Of a stretch of 64,000 bases of DNA, positions 1 to 18,083 are shown piece by piece. Where the stretch lies: contig JAKOGI010000183.1 of the NCBI GenBank assembly GCA_029747015.1, positions 715,001 through 779,000 on the forward strand, in the 5' to 3' direction. Under the pieces are notes generated by a model, which saw only the letters and a list, made by a program, of their open reading frames with translations, was not told the DNA's origin and searched no databases. The stretch's first letter is position 1, and the number at the start of each line of letters is the position of its first letter. Position numbers and translations under genes: made by a program. The DNA is from Carnegiea gigantea. Taxonomy: Eukaryota; Streptophyta; Magnoliopsida; Caryophyllales; Cactaceae.

Positions 1-795
1 TTATTATACAGCAAATTTGGTTCTTTGAAAATTTTGAGAGCTAAGATGAAACAGGAAGCTATTGTTCTTTAGCTTATTGTTGAAGATGCGACAATGTTTG
101 AGAACCTTCGATATGCTTCTCTTAATGGAATTTTGGGATCCTAAGGTTTGGAGAAGCTAAAAGAGGTAGATAAAGAGAACTTAGGACACAACGAAACAAG
201 ATTTGGCTTATTTACAGGGGAAAGTATTCTTGATTGGTGTTTATAACCTTCTGGTATTGTGTCACGGATTCTATACGGAGAACCTCTTACTTTGTAGCCA
301 TGATAATTCATGGTATTAATTGGCTAACCTTGTTTCTTGACAGTTCATCTTTCACCTAACTTTATTCAATGGTTGTTATTATTCTACTCTTGTATTAGTA
401 ATATTGTGTATTATTCGCACCTTCTACTATTATTAATTGTAACGCTGGTAAAGAAAGCTATAGGGTAGTCTTTTGGATACCTTTATGACAGCCCTCAAGG
501 TAAGACCGCATACATCTTGGCATATGTAGTTCTTAAACCTTGCTGTGGTTGATCCAGACTAGGTATTCTTTTCCCAAGATCTTGGGGACCTTTGTATTCG
601 TGTTGTAAACTTCCGAAGTTTCCATCCAGTGCCCTTATGCTTTCTTTAAAGGTTTGCTTTTGCCCCTTCGGTGATGGGGGATTGTGGTATGCATAAGGTG
701 AATAAATAAATGACTTGCTTCAGGTTTTCTATATTCTTCTGTTTCTATGTTCTATGCTATATGTTGCAAGACTTACTCCAAAGTTTCCTGCTCAG
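1..795 (+). other. Probable intron of the SAC3B-like gene (5' edge of window)
   Basis: No reading frame here resembles SAC3B, and stops occur in all frames. The stretch is T-rich, like the other introns of the gene, and ends in an acceptor-like CTCAG just before the first recognisable exon. It is best read as an intron, or as intron plus unrecognised exon, of a gene whose 5' part lies outside the window. The exact acceptor (795/796, or a nearby AG) is uncertain. Confidence 0.5.
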
Positions 796-3700
796 GGACT
801 CCTTATTTCCTCCTACATTGGGGACCAGCACAGTTGTTCCTGGAATGCCTAAATTTCAATATAATCAGAGGTCTTCTCCATCGGCAGATGGAATGAATGG
901 TGGTGCTTATGCAAAAGGGCTTGTGAGCCACTCTGTTTCAAAGCGAAATAGATCACCTCCTGCTTCTGCCACTGGCCAAATATCCCAAACACATGCCTTA
1001 TCTGAAGATGATACTGAGCGGTAAAAAATATAAATAAAATTAATAAGAAAATTATTTGCTGGTAGCAGTTACTGTTTGTCGTCGTAAATGTTGATCAATT
1101 GCATCTCTTTTACTCTCAATTATGCTTTTTCAGAGAGCTACAGGCCAAGGCAAAGCGTTTGGCTCGCTTCAAGACCGAGCTAGATGAAACTGAACCAAGT
1201 GACTTCATTCAATATGGTCCAAATGCTGCTAGGAAAAAAGTTTCTTTAGTGAAAACTGTTCAGTCTGCTAAGGAAAAGAAAACTTTTTTGGGGGATGATG
1301 GTTCAAGATCAATGGAGGATGTATCTCAGGACTTTGATAATGAAGACTTGCAGTCATGCAGTGTCATTGTGGGGTTGTGCCCTGATATGTGTCCAGGTAT
1401 ATCCATAAAGGATCTGCTAAACTTATATGTGGTAGTCATGAGCTTATACATCTGGTTGTCTACCTCTCCTCAACTAAGAAAGGGGCCATGTATTTCTGAT
1501 GTATTTCTCCATAGCAAAGTGTTCATCTGTAATTTATCTTTTGTTTAATTGAACTAGAAGTGCTTGGTTTTTAATAATTTGTTTTCAGACATTCTTTTTG
1601 GGTTTAAATACATATAGATGATGACGTTGCCAATCATAAATCCATGTAGACTATGGAGCTGCTAATTTTTAAATGCCCAAACTCCGAACTTAATTTCTGT
1701 GAAGGATACTGCATAAACACAATTCTAGCAGGTTAGGATGAGCTAGGCAGCCTATGAAATTTTTTGCGTTTGGCAGATTGGCCAATGAAATTTATCCTGG
1801 GGGAAGAAGGGGTTTGGTTTGGTTCATGTCACTGCTCACTGGGAGAACCATATGTATCCTACAGACTCTTTTTGGGGTCGCCCCCCCCCCCTGGTAGGTC
1901 CCAATCAATGCCTATTTGTCGGTAAGTTCATCAGATTATTAGGGCTTTTGTAATTTAGTCATTATTCGTGCTTGGGAGTGATGCTGTGGGATATGGCATA
2001 GGAGTCATAGAAACAGGTGTGGATGCCAGCTGTGAATCTTTGATAGTGGATGGTAATAATCAGGCGTCATGATGATATGGATTTGAAGCCATAGAGTTTT
2101 TTTTTTAATTTATTTTGTTAAATAGTTCTATTTTAAAAGAACAGTCACCGCATCTTCGGTGTAGTGTACTCGTATTCTGGTCAACATGGAAACTTGGAGT
2201 TGTCTTAGGGTTTGATAGTGGTTGATCTAGGTGAAAATTCATGTGCCGTGCTATGGTTACTATTTAAGTCAAGCCTTTTGCCTGGGATGCTGTTGTAAAC
2301 GGAGTTGTGACCTCTGATATCTGTTGCATGTAATGGTAACATGGGGACAAATCTACTTTACTGGTGAATTATTATACTTAACCTCTTACTGTGTTTCTCT
2401 CATACAATGTCTTCCGATGGTCACACTCTGGTAGAAATTTTTTTGCATTAAATGGAAAGTGCCTATTAATTTTCTGTTTGTCTTCCTTATTATGAGGATT
2501 ATTTCTACTTCTGTATGTCTCCTTATATTATGCCAATCTCCTTTAATGTCGGTTTGCAATGTAAGTTGGAAAAACTTGTTCTTAATCTGAGGACTCCTGG
2601 TTGCACGATATTCAGACTCAGAGAGGGCTGAACGAGAAAGGAAAGGGGATCTTGACCGGTATGAAAGGTTGGATGGGGATAGAAATCAAAGCAGCAGGAC
2701 TCTGGCTGTTAAGAAGGTAACCACGATTGTGCCTTGATGCAGAGTGCATGTTAAAGGCTGTTCATGATGGAGGAGAATACAAACGTATGGTCACGGGTCT
2801 GTATTATTCGTTTTCAGTATAACAGGACTGCTGAAAGGGAAGCAGAGTTAATTCGCCCCATGCCAATCCTGCAGAAGACAATGGATTATCTCCTAGGTTT
2901 GCTGGATCAGCCTTACGATGATAGGTTTCTTGGCCTGTATAATTTCTTGTGGGATAGAATGAGGGCAATTCGGATGGACTTGAGGATGCAACACATCTTC
3001 AATCTTGAGGCTATAACTATGCTGGAGCAAATGGTTTGTCCTTTCCCTTCTCTTAGCTCCTCTAGTTGCTTTGTACATGTCTGGTATTTGAGATGCCACG
3101 ATGGAAGATATTCTTGATTATGCAACATGCAATGCGAGATAGCAAAAATGCCCAATGTGTGTGTATCTTACACCTGGCTCCTCAATCTTCGTGGTTACAT
3201 TTATACTGTTTTTTGGGCTTTTGGGAAATGATAATATATTTCTTTTATGCATGCATGTGTGGGTGTCTCTGTTGTCTCTGGTGCTACATGTGAATTTTGC
3301 ATGTTGTCTTGTTGCATATGTTTTGGTTTGCAAGTATCTCAATGCAATCCTGTATCAGTTAAGGTGCAATTAATTTTGTTCAGTATACCTGTTCATTGGT
3401 GTTTCTTTTTGTTTCCGTTGTGCTCTGCTGATGTTAATTCACAGACCTTTTCTGCCCGTCTTCAATTGGTCAAAAGAATCTGTAAGATTATACATTAAAA
3501 GTGGGCACCCCCTCCCTTTTTCCCTTTGTTCCCCGTCTAAATCCATTGTTCATTTTTACAGATACGGCTTCACATAGTAGCTATGCATGAGTTGTGTGAA
3601 TTCTCAAAAGGAGAGGGCTTTTCGGAAGGGTTTGATGCCCACCTTAATATTGAACAGATGAATAAAACATCTGTGGAATTGTTCCAGTTGTATGATGATC

Positions 3701-6700
3701 ATAGGAAGAGAGGAATCTTGATTCCTACAGAAAAGGAATTTCGAGGTTATTATGCTCTTCTTAAGTTGGACAAGCATCCTGGTTATAAAGTAAGTAATGT
3801 CTGAAGATAGTACGCTTAGTGGCTCTTGACAGTTTACGTAATCCTTTGAATATAAATTTTTGGTAGGTTGAACCTGCGGAACTTTCACTTGATCTTGCTA
3901 AGATGACAGCTGAGATAAGGCAGACTCATGAAGTTCTATTTGCCCGTAATGTTGCAAGGTACTTCCCCTGCTAGAAGTCTACTTGCAGCTTCATCTTTGG
4001 GCTAGTCTAATGATTAAATCTGTTGTATTACAGATCTTGTAGGACTGGCAATTTTATAGCTTTCTTCCGTCATGCAAGGAAAGGAAGCTATCTTCAAGCA
4101 TGCCTAATTCATGCACACTTCTCAAAGGTATGAGTTATGATGTATTTCCAGCCTCCACGATATGGTTGGATCTGTGGCAAGTATTGCTTGTTGGATGAAT
4201 CAGGCAATAAAAAAGGAACTTTTGCTTAAGGCTTGGTCTAATGAGGTTAGCAGTGTTTTAGAGATTTGGGGAAAATGTTCTCCTGGAATCTGGATTTATC
4301 ACCTAGAAAATCTTGTTAGCTGTTCCTGCCTTCATTTTACATCAATTATTTTCCTTGAAGGATGATGCTTTGTGAAAATGATGCATAGCAGTAATCTTAA
4401 ATGCGTGGAATGTGGGCTTGCTAGTCTGTTGGGCATATGATCTCCATATAAGTGTAATGCATGTACAATATAATCATTTGTGGTTTGTCTGGTGGGAACT
4501 CAGGGCTGGATGAGATAATGGTGGTACTGCCTTTTCCTCTAAGAGAGATTCTAGGTCACTTACCCGATAATTGGCTGAACTATATTGATTGTTTTCCCTT
4601 GATCAATGGGCCTTTGCTTTCGTTCAAGGGTTCAGCATGTCACAACTGTCTTAACTTCATGTTGAAAAGTTTCCACTTTGCATTCCTAGGATCCTTCTCC
4701 GGTTGAGTTGTGCTGGTTGGATTTTGCAGAGTGGTGAGAGCCTTGATGGCGTAACAGTTCGTCATTTACTCCTTTGATTTGTTGGTGTATGTTGCTTGAT
4801 CTATGCTATTATTGTTCTGTTGTTTTCGTTTATTGTGGTATCGATTTTTAGGGTGCATTTTTCAGTCCTACTACTGTTCCTCGGGCCTAAATGTTCGAGA
4901 GTTAGTGGAACGTCAGGGTCCAGACACGATGGTCTGATATGCATATCTTGGAGTTGATAGTTGTGATTTGCAGGCAACTTTAGGTGGTGCATATTGATGA
5001 GTATGGTACTGTAAGAGAGCAAAAAGGCAATATAAAAAGGCTTCCCAAATCCCCTATTGCCTGAATTCGCTACTTGCTAGGTGACGATTAAAGCTTTGAC
5101 TTGTCGGGTGTATGGTGTAACCTCAGGTGGGTGGCAAAGGGAATGGCCAAAGCTGTTTGATCACTCTTGATGAGGGTCCTGGAGCACTGTGCTATAGCCT
5201 AGCAGCAAGTAATGCGTACAAGGCTACTGACGAAGTTACCCTCCTGTCTGAATGTGCTAGGATATGCGGGGAGAATGTGCTGTACCTTTATCGGAGCTAG
5301 ACTTGCTACTGATGCTTATCTGATAGTGTATTCGGACTTACTGTTGCCTGTTGCTTGATCTCCTGGAGTTTGGCAGCTACGGTTCATAAGTGACTTTTTA
5401 TGGTACATATTTATGGATACAGTATTTTAAGAGAACAAAAAGCATTGTCAAGACCCAAAGGCTTCCTGAATTCCCTATTGCCTGAAGTTGCAAGGTGACA
5501 ATTAAGTCCTTGCGTTGCTGGGTGTGACCACCCACGGAATTAGAGGTCAATGGGAGTAGCAAATGCTGTTTGATTGCACTGGATGAAATAAGGTCTTGGA
5601 GCGCTGTGCTACGGCTAAAGCCAAGTGATGTGCAGAAGGCTTCAAACCTGAAGTTGTTCTCTTGTTTGATTGCGCTGGTGTTGGGGGAGAATGGCCCTGT
5701 ACTTTGATTGGAGCTACACTTGCTAGTTACACTCACCTGATGGTAGATTTTGGTTTGTTCATAACTTCATTGATTCTGATGTTTTGGGATCAATATAGAT
5801 CAGAGTCATCAACATTTCGTAGGATATTGTCTATGCATTTCTGAATCTGCAGCTGAACTTGATACAGATTTTTTTTTTTTTTTAAAATATTGGAACCGAT
5901 TTCATGGGAGATAAGATCTTATGTAGTGAGCAACAGATCAACTTCCAAGACTGTTCAGATGTATCGCAAGTGTGGATTTCATCAAGTCCTATAATGATGA
6001 TACACTGAGTACTTTTCAGTTTCCTTGTTCTGTGAGTGTGTGGCAGACAGTCTAGTCGAATCTATCCTTCAGCTCCTGCTGGTTGCTTTGGACTTCTGAA
6101 GCCCAATGTTCAATATGAACTATTTTAATCTGAAATTTTGGTTGAAGGGCTTGAGCAGCTTCATATGCTGACAGGGGCTAAATTTGTTGATTTCAGAACA
6201 TCATCTAGTGATGAAATCTCTTATCATATAATTTATTGTAGCCTGTGATCATGTACTACAATTTCAAAGTTGAACTGCTTACAAGTTTCTTGGCTTCTAC
6301 TTGAGCAACTGCTTGGACGCAAATGAGTTTTATGTCCAGACTAGTTGATGGTAATATGATTTGTACTGTGGTCTTACCTGCTTTGTCTTCTCAAACAGTT
6401 GAGAACCCAGGCACTCGCTTCTCTGCACTCTGGTCTGCTGTATAATCAAGGTATCCCTGTGTCACATGTTGCGAATTGGCTGGGCATGGAGGTACTTCTC
6501 ACTAATCACCCGAGTTTGCCTTTTCCTGAAGCGGATGACAGTGTTAACTTTTTATGCAATGCTTGATCAGGGAGAGGATATCGGGAGTCTATTGGCATAT
6601 CATGGCTTCTCGATTAAGGAATTTGAAGAGCCTTATATGGTTAAGGAAGGCCCATTTCTCAATGCTGATAAGGATTATCCCACTCGTCCTTCAAAACTGG

Positions 6701-9540
6701 TTCATGGAAAGAAATCCAACACAGTTCTTGAGGATATATTATCTTCACATCCGGAGATATCATCACCGTCTGAGTTTAAAAAGGAGAGTCAATTGGACAA
6801 GAAGAAAAATAAGCAGGCAGCTGTCCAACACAAACAACCAGAAACTGTTGATGTTTCTGAGGAAGTCATGGACATAGAAGCTGTCTCATCACCCAGAGAT
6901 AGCATGCAAGTCGAACCATCTCTTGAGGCATCAAGAAGCATGCAAGTCCAGCCACGTTTTGAGTCCCCAAGAATTAGTCAACCTAGCTTGGAAGACCGTC
7001 GCAGGACTTCTGTAATTTCTCCAAAAAGCAACACTGCAGTATCTGATGCGTTTGCAAGTTTCCAGAGTCCTAGGATGCAGGAGGAGCAACCTTCTCCAGT
7101 GTCAATAAATGGTTCACTTAATTTGGATGATGGTCAATTAAACAGTAAAAGCCCTCCCCTCTCTGTACCACAATCTGTTCCTGATCTCCAGCCGCCTTAT
7201 TTTGGATGGGCAAGAGAAACGTCTCATGATGTATTTGTTAGAAGTCCACCAGGGGTTTCTCCAGGAATTGTTGTACCTTCTGAGCTCAAGGCAATGCAAC
7301 CACATGACGTGGCTGCAAACGATGGAAAATGGACACCACCTGCGTCTGAAGTTGACTCTGGTGTTATAATCCCTCTAAAAGATGGTACAATTGTAGCAAA
7401 GTCAAGAAAGGAATTTACTGATGAGCACTTTGAAGTCGAGAATGATGATGATGCTAGCTATTATGATGAAGTCGCTGAAGCTAAGCTTAAGCTGTTGATA
7501 AGGTTCTGTTCTGCTAAAAATGATTTCTAACCATATTTAGCGTTTGGCTTCCACTGATTCTCAGTTCATGCAGGCTATGGAAGAGACGCTCTGCGAGGAA
7601 GAGGGAATTCCGCGAGCAGAATAGATTAGCCGCAAATGCTGCTTTAAGTTCACTTTCTCTGGGACCGCCTGTCCGGCAGACTGAAGATGTAGGTTACCAG
7701 AATTCTTTTCTTGTCAGTTATATGGTCATACATTGCCACGTTGGTATTATTGTCAGAGTTTAACCCTTCTTTTCTGCAGAAACCTATGCCTTGCAGGAAG
7801 TTAGACATCGATCAAGCTGTCAATGAGAGACATGAAAAGCTTCAACAGTCATGGGCGAGGTGGAATGTGTCTGATGTTGTGGCAGGTAAACTTATTGAAA
7901 AGAATGCGAACTCGAATTGCATATGTTGGAAGGTAGTCTCATTTTCATGGATGCATCGGAATAGAGATGACATTGAAGCAAGACGATCTGTCACTCATAT
8001 ATCAGTAGACCAATGGCTACAATACAAGCTTATCCCTGCCCAAGGAGAAGAAACTGTCAATGATTTGGTCATGTCAGCTCCAGGGCTGTCAATTTGGAGT
8101 AAATGGTTGCCTGATCACTCTGATGCCATTGCCTGCTGCCTTTCTGTCATTAAGGAAGCAGGATCGGGTAGCTGCGAGAAGAAACTAGCCGGAGCCAGTG
8201 CTATACTGTTTCCCCTATCTGAGATTCTGCCATGGGAGCTTCAAAGGGTCGAACTTCACAACCTTGTGAGGCATCTGCCAGCTGGAGCTTGCGTTCCCCT
8301 TTTGATTTTAAGGGGTTCTAATGTAGATGATGTTGGGGAATTTCCCCATCGTATGGTTGAAAAACTTGGGCTTAACGACATTGACAAGTCTCGTGTTGGA
8401 AGCTTTTTGGTAATTTGCCTAAATGAAAGGGAGGGCACAGATCAGTATTATGGATACTTCAGTGATCAAAAATTAAAGGAGGGCTTAATGTGGTTGGCAT
8501 CAGAGTCACACCCACAGCCTGTTCTCTATGGTGTGACATTGCGTGAGTTGGTTTCTTCTCACTTGAACATATGTCTGGATTCTTTTGACGTGATGGCTTC
8601 TGATAAACCAAGTCCAAATCAGTGCATTTCAGCTTTCAACGAAGCTTTGGATCGATCAATCAACGATATTGTTGCTGCTGCTAACACGAATCCAACTGGC
8701 TGGCCTTGTCCTGAAGTATTTTTGTTGGACTCTGCTGAATTCAGAGCTGTTAGGCAGCTCTTCCCAAGCTTGGGGTGGAGTTCTCCTGAAGAAGTTGAGC
8801 CATTAATATCTGCATTGAGGAACTGCAAGCTTCCCTGTTTCTCTGACGACATATCTTGGTTGAATAGAGGCTGTCGTAATATGCAAGATTTTGAAATTCA
8901 AAGACAGCTCCTTCAAGATAGTTTGATGAGGTATCTAACGCAGTCGAGCAATGTGATGAATTGGATGATGGTGACCAAAGAAGCTGATGTGATGCTGAAA
9001 AAATGCACTAGACTTGAGCTTCATGACACAGAATATAAGCTGGTTCCATATTGGCAATTGATCTTCCGACGAGTGTTCAATTGGCAGTTAAATAAGTTAG
9101 CAAGCATCACACGTAAAGCTTATGTCTTGGAGCAACCTCATGCCGCTTCAAATCCAGCATTTTTCGAAAAGTCAGATTTGGAAGGATCTGCTCCTCATTG
9201 CATTGTTCATCCATCCTTGGATGAAATGGTTGAGGTGAGTTGCAGCCCAATTGTCTCTAAAAGGATAAAGTCTTCACCAAGATCTTTCCAGGATGTTCCG
9301 TTGATGACTTCAGTCAGTAGCGCTGCTGGGATTGGCATGTTCGATTATTTACAGGAAGAGAAAAACCGCTGCCCTTCGATTCAAGTTCAACCTGTAAATG
9401 ATTATGACATCTATCACGAGAGGGATGATCCCGAGGTCGTTCCTAAAGTTGAAAAGGAATCGGATAGACTCAGCAAGTTGTTGGAGCAGTGTAATGAATT
9501 GCAAGATGAGATTGAGAAAAAGCTCTCTATTTACTTCTGA
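796..9540 (+). CDS. SAC3B: SAC3 family protein B-like (SAC3/GANP domain), 5'-partial, multi-exon
   Basis: Scaffold of the TREX-2 mRNA export complex at the nuclear pore (family knowledge). I join exons at about 796-1020, 1134-1396, 2616-2716, 2818-3033, 3562-3789, 3867-3958, 4034-4127, 6399-6491, 6571-7502, 7574-7688 and 7780-9540; all have GT-AG borders and keep frame. The central part is the SAC3/GANP core: the CPDMCP motif before the intron at 1397, then SERAERERKGDLDRYERLDG, then RTAEREAELIRPMPILQKT, through to the exon ending HAHFSK. A long, poorly conserved serine/proline-rich stretch follows (6571-7502), then a basic segment (WKRRSARKREFREQ). The C-terminal 587-codon exon ends in a short coiled-coil-like segment (SKLLEQCNELQDEIEKKL). 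About 1,370 residues are visible; Arabidopsis SAC3B is roughly 1,700, so a few hundred N-terminal residues are missing upstream. Orthology to SAC3B rather than SAC3A rests on the long C-terminal extension. Confidence 0.9.
4970..5735 (+). repeat. Diverged tandem duplication inside the large SAC3B intron (about 0.33 kb x 2)
   Basis: The 2.3-kb intron 4128-6398 contains two related blocks, about 4970-5310 and 5371-5735. Shared landmarks in the same order are a TAAGAGAGCAAAAAGGC-like string, CCCTATTGCCTGAA, GGTGACnATTAA, GCTGTTTGATnnCnCT, a GGAGCnCTGTGCTA string, and GGAGCTAnACTTGCTA. The copies differ by many substitutions and small indels. No coding capacity is evident. Confidence 0.7.
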
Positions 9541-9805
9541 TCGAATGTATTTTAAATTTTGTACCATAATTTTGTTAGATGTTTGAGCATTTTTGAGGGG
9601 ATAGAGGTGCCTCTTTTGTAGCTTGTAGCTTCACAGGTTTTTGCAAGAGAAGTAGTACTTGTCTGTGCAGATCAAGCTACAATTAGAAGAATATATATAC
9701 ACACACACACGTCCTTTGCATGACTCTGTATTCATCTGCCATGGTATTCGACGAATTTGTTCTTCTGCAACTGATGATTAACCCTGCCGATTGCCTCATT
9801 ACTAA
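9541..9805 (+). other. SAC3B 3' UTR and downstream flank
   Basis: This AT-rich sequence follows the SAC3B stop. It contains a short TA/CA microsatellite (about 9690-9710) and no further coding signal. It presumably holds the 3' UTR and polyadenylation site, but no single site can be assigned. Confidence 0.5.
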
Positions 9806-10222
9806 GGGCGTGTTTGGCAACAGCGTTTTGGGTAGCGTTTGGTGTTTTGACTAAGTCAATACACTCATTAGGTAATTTTTAGTGTTCAGTAATATAGTGT
9901 TTTGACTAGCATTTCAAGTAACTTTTAGCGTTTTAAGCAACATCTCTGAAAAGCTAATAGTATTAACGTTTTGCATTCAAAAATAGCGTTTCATATTTTT
10001 TTGCCAAAAAATATCTTTTGGAAATTTTTCTGTATCTTTTTGTCAATTTACATTAATCAGCTAACCCAACAGCTAAGTTTATCGAACACATTTATTTCAA
10101 CTACTCATCCAAACAGTTATCCGCTAACAGCTAAATTAGAAACGCTATCCGCTACCTAAACCGCTATCTGTTATCTGAACCGCTATCTGTTATCTGAACC
10201 GTTGATTTTGCCGAACAGGGTC
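9806..10222. mobile_element. MITE-like element with imperfect terminal inverted repeats
   Basis: The left end GGGCGTGTTTGGCAA is inverted at the right end (TTGCCGAACAGGGTC), and the inner sequence is built of GCGTTT / AACGCTA-type subrepeats. Near the right end is a short tandem unit (CCGCTATCTGTTATCTGAA, two copies). The end motif is typical of hAT/Harbinger-type plant MITEs. No convincing target-site duplication is visible, so the exact borders and superfamily are uncertain. Confidence 0.6.
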
Positions 10223-10260
10223 TTCATATGTTGGTGTTTGCTGCCAACGGTTCCTTTCGT

Positions 10261-10605
10261 TGATCAAAAGTTCATGGACAAAAATGTCATCAAGTTATCA
10301 AATTTTCTTCAATCTGTTATTAGCCTATTTCCTCCCCCCCCCCCCCCCCCCGCGCTCCCCTGAATACCTCTGTACTTTTCAAAAAATATACCACCTATTT
10401 GTGTTTTGTTTTCCCAATTTGCCATTGGGTTATCAATGGGGTTTTTTTTTTTCCAATTTGTCACTAGGACCAATAAGTTACATTCGGTGGCCAATTTAAA
10501 AAAAAATATTGACATTAAGGACAAACAAAAAATTGATAATTTGATGACATTTTTGTCCATGAACTCCACTGATCAAGGGGCTAACATTAGGCAAATTGAA
10601 ATATA

Positions 10606-10647
<42 letters not shown>

Positions 10648-10763
10648 TCAAGGAAAAAACAAATAACTCGATAGCAAATTTTTTTTCTTTAAAAAAAAAA
10701 AACTTAATAATTTGATGGCATTTTTGTCCATGACCTCCATTGATCAAAGGGGCTAACATTAGG
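10261..10763. repeat. Fold-back repeat: one inverted and two direct copies of a ~50-60 bp unit, plus (TA)n
   Basis: The unit containing TGATGACATTTTTGTCCATG occurs inverted at 10261-10305 and directly at about 10528-10591 and 10705-10763. The two direct copies share a downstream GGGGCTAACATTAGG. Between them lie a C17 run (about 10334-10350), a T run and a (TA)n tract (about 10601-10645). It resembles the remains of a non-autonomous element with long inverted ends. Confidence 0.65.
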
Positions 10764-11140
10764 CCAAATCCAACTCTGTTTCCCTCTTCCCGACATTTGG
10801 CCTTAACCTCTACCTTTCACTAGTCCACTGAAAGCTTACGTATCTACAAAAAGCGAACCCCAGGGGGATCCTTCCATTAGACTAGCGAAGTTCATGGGTT
10901 TATGAAAAGCAAAGTCACCGTCGCAGCAAAATTTTTAAACCAGCCATCCTTTCCAGAGCACCCAGTGTTGGCAAGAGTCCCGGAGCATGGCATCATTTAA
11001 CAGATCGCCTATAAATTCTGTGAACAAATTCTGCGTTACAAACGAGAGCTATAATGCACGCCTAGACTCAGTAGTAAAGTTACAACAGCATGATCGTGCG
11101 TGCTACAAAGACTGCTGATAAATAAATACACTTGTAATAA

Positions 11141-16902
<5,762 letters not shown>

Positions 16903-16996
16903 TTTCGCAGAGGAGGGATTGGCGGATGAGAGTTGAGAGAGAGAGAGATGGCGGCAAGAAGAACAGATGGGAATGGGGGAGTCAAAAAGAGTGAGG

Positions 16997-17033
16997 TTTT
17001 GGCGGGAAAAGGGCGTAAGTGTTGGCGCGCAAA
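16997..17033. promoter_or_regulatory. Two E2F-type sites upstream of MCM7
   Basis: TTTTGGCGGGAAAA (16997-17010) is a strong match to the E2F consensus TTTSSCGS and its palindromic extension. TTGGCGCGCAAA (17022-17033) is a second E2F-like core. They lie 95-131 bp upstream of the MCM7 ATG. Plant MCM genes are established E2F targets, so G1/S induction is the expected behaviour. Confidence 0.75.
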
Positions 17034-17073
17034 GCTGGTGACGACCTCGTCGACAAAAACAAAAATTAGAAAG

Positions 17074-17145
17074 TGTGGCTGCTGGGATTCGAGCCCAGGT
17101 CTCCACGGCCACAACGTGGAATTCTAACCACTAAACTACAGCCAC
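17074..17145 (-). tRNA. tRNA-His (GTG)
   Basis: The minus strand folds as a complete 72-nt tRNA: acceptor GTGGCTG paired with CAGCCAC, discriminator A, and a 5-bp anticodon stem CCACG/CGTGG around the loop TTGTGGC (anticodon GTG). The T-arm is CTGGG-CTCGAAT-CCCAG (B box GTTCGAATC-like). No intron and no encoded CCA are present. A T5 run (17060-17064 on the complement) follows within 15 nt and can serve as a Pol III terminator. The gene points toward MCM7 on the same strand. Confidence 0.95.
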
Positions 17146-18083
17146 CTTGTTGCTTCAGTTCTTTCCGACCATAATTAATTTGGTATTAACATGTTGAACT
17201 CCTGTGACCTGTTGAAGTAAAATTTAACTTGTGACATTTCATGTTAGACAAAATTGTAAAAACAAAATATAATGTAATATCAATAAGTAAGACAAAAATT
17301 TCCACAATTCAACATGGAGAAGATTATTAGAATGAACTGTAACATCCGCAAACTTACTTCGTCTTAGTTCTCCTGATTTATTTAAAAAAAAGTCGTCAAA
17401 TTCATTGATCAATTTATATACAAATATGGGAAACAATACTTAATTAGTCAATTTTAATGAAGGAACACCTTCTAAAATGCATATATCTTTTTGGTAACCT
17501 TGTATTTTGAACACGTATAATATTGAGCATATTTTAGTTAAAATTTTAACCATGGAATTTTTTTTTTTTTCCATAGATCATTTGGCTTTAGAATAGTTGT
17601 CATCATCTGGTGAGGAATCAAAAAGCGTATAATACTAGGATTTACCACTCTTGGTACTTAATATTTAACTTGAAGAAAAGCATTAGCAAATGACCAGCAG
17701 ATAGAACCTGAAACGGAGAATTCACTTGGAAATCTATCAAAAGAAGCGGTTCAAAAGGAGCTCTCAAATTTACAAATTTGACTTGTATTACAAATTTTAT
17801 GCTCAAAATGTTGACCTTCTCAAACTACGTAACAATTTTAAAACCCTATGCTCAATCAAACATGCAGCCGGCATCTCACAATCTACTACAGCAGCTATGC
17901 AGCATCACAGTTCTTGATGCTGAATTCAACTGCACAACTTCAACAATTGTCACCAACTTCAACAATTGTCACTCGCTTACGGTGATATGACCTGAAAAAT
18001 CAGATAACTGAAATCTGGCCAACCCCAAAAGGCAGGAAAATCCAAGCAGATATATTGGGGATCAGAAAACACATTATACCAAG
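17146..18083. other. Intergenic region between tRNA-His and the VPS51 3' end
   Basis: AT-rich, with no coding signal on either strand beyond chance frames. It should include the VPS51 3' UTR at its right-hand side and the tRNA upstream flank at its left. A T12-type run occurs near 17560. Confidence 0.5.

Noticed and set aside
17074..17145. A plastid-derived tRNA insertion
   Set aside because: There is no surrounding organelle sequence, and the body fits the usual nuclear tRNA-His; treated as a nuclear gene.
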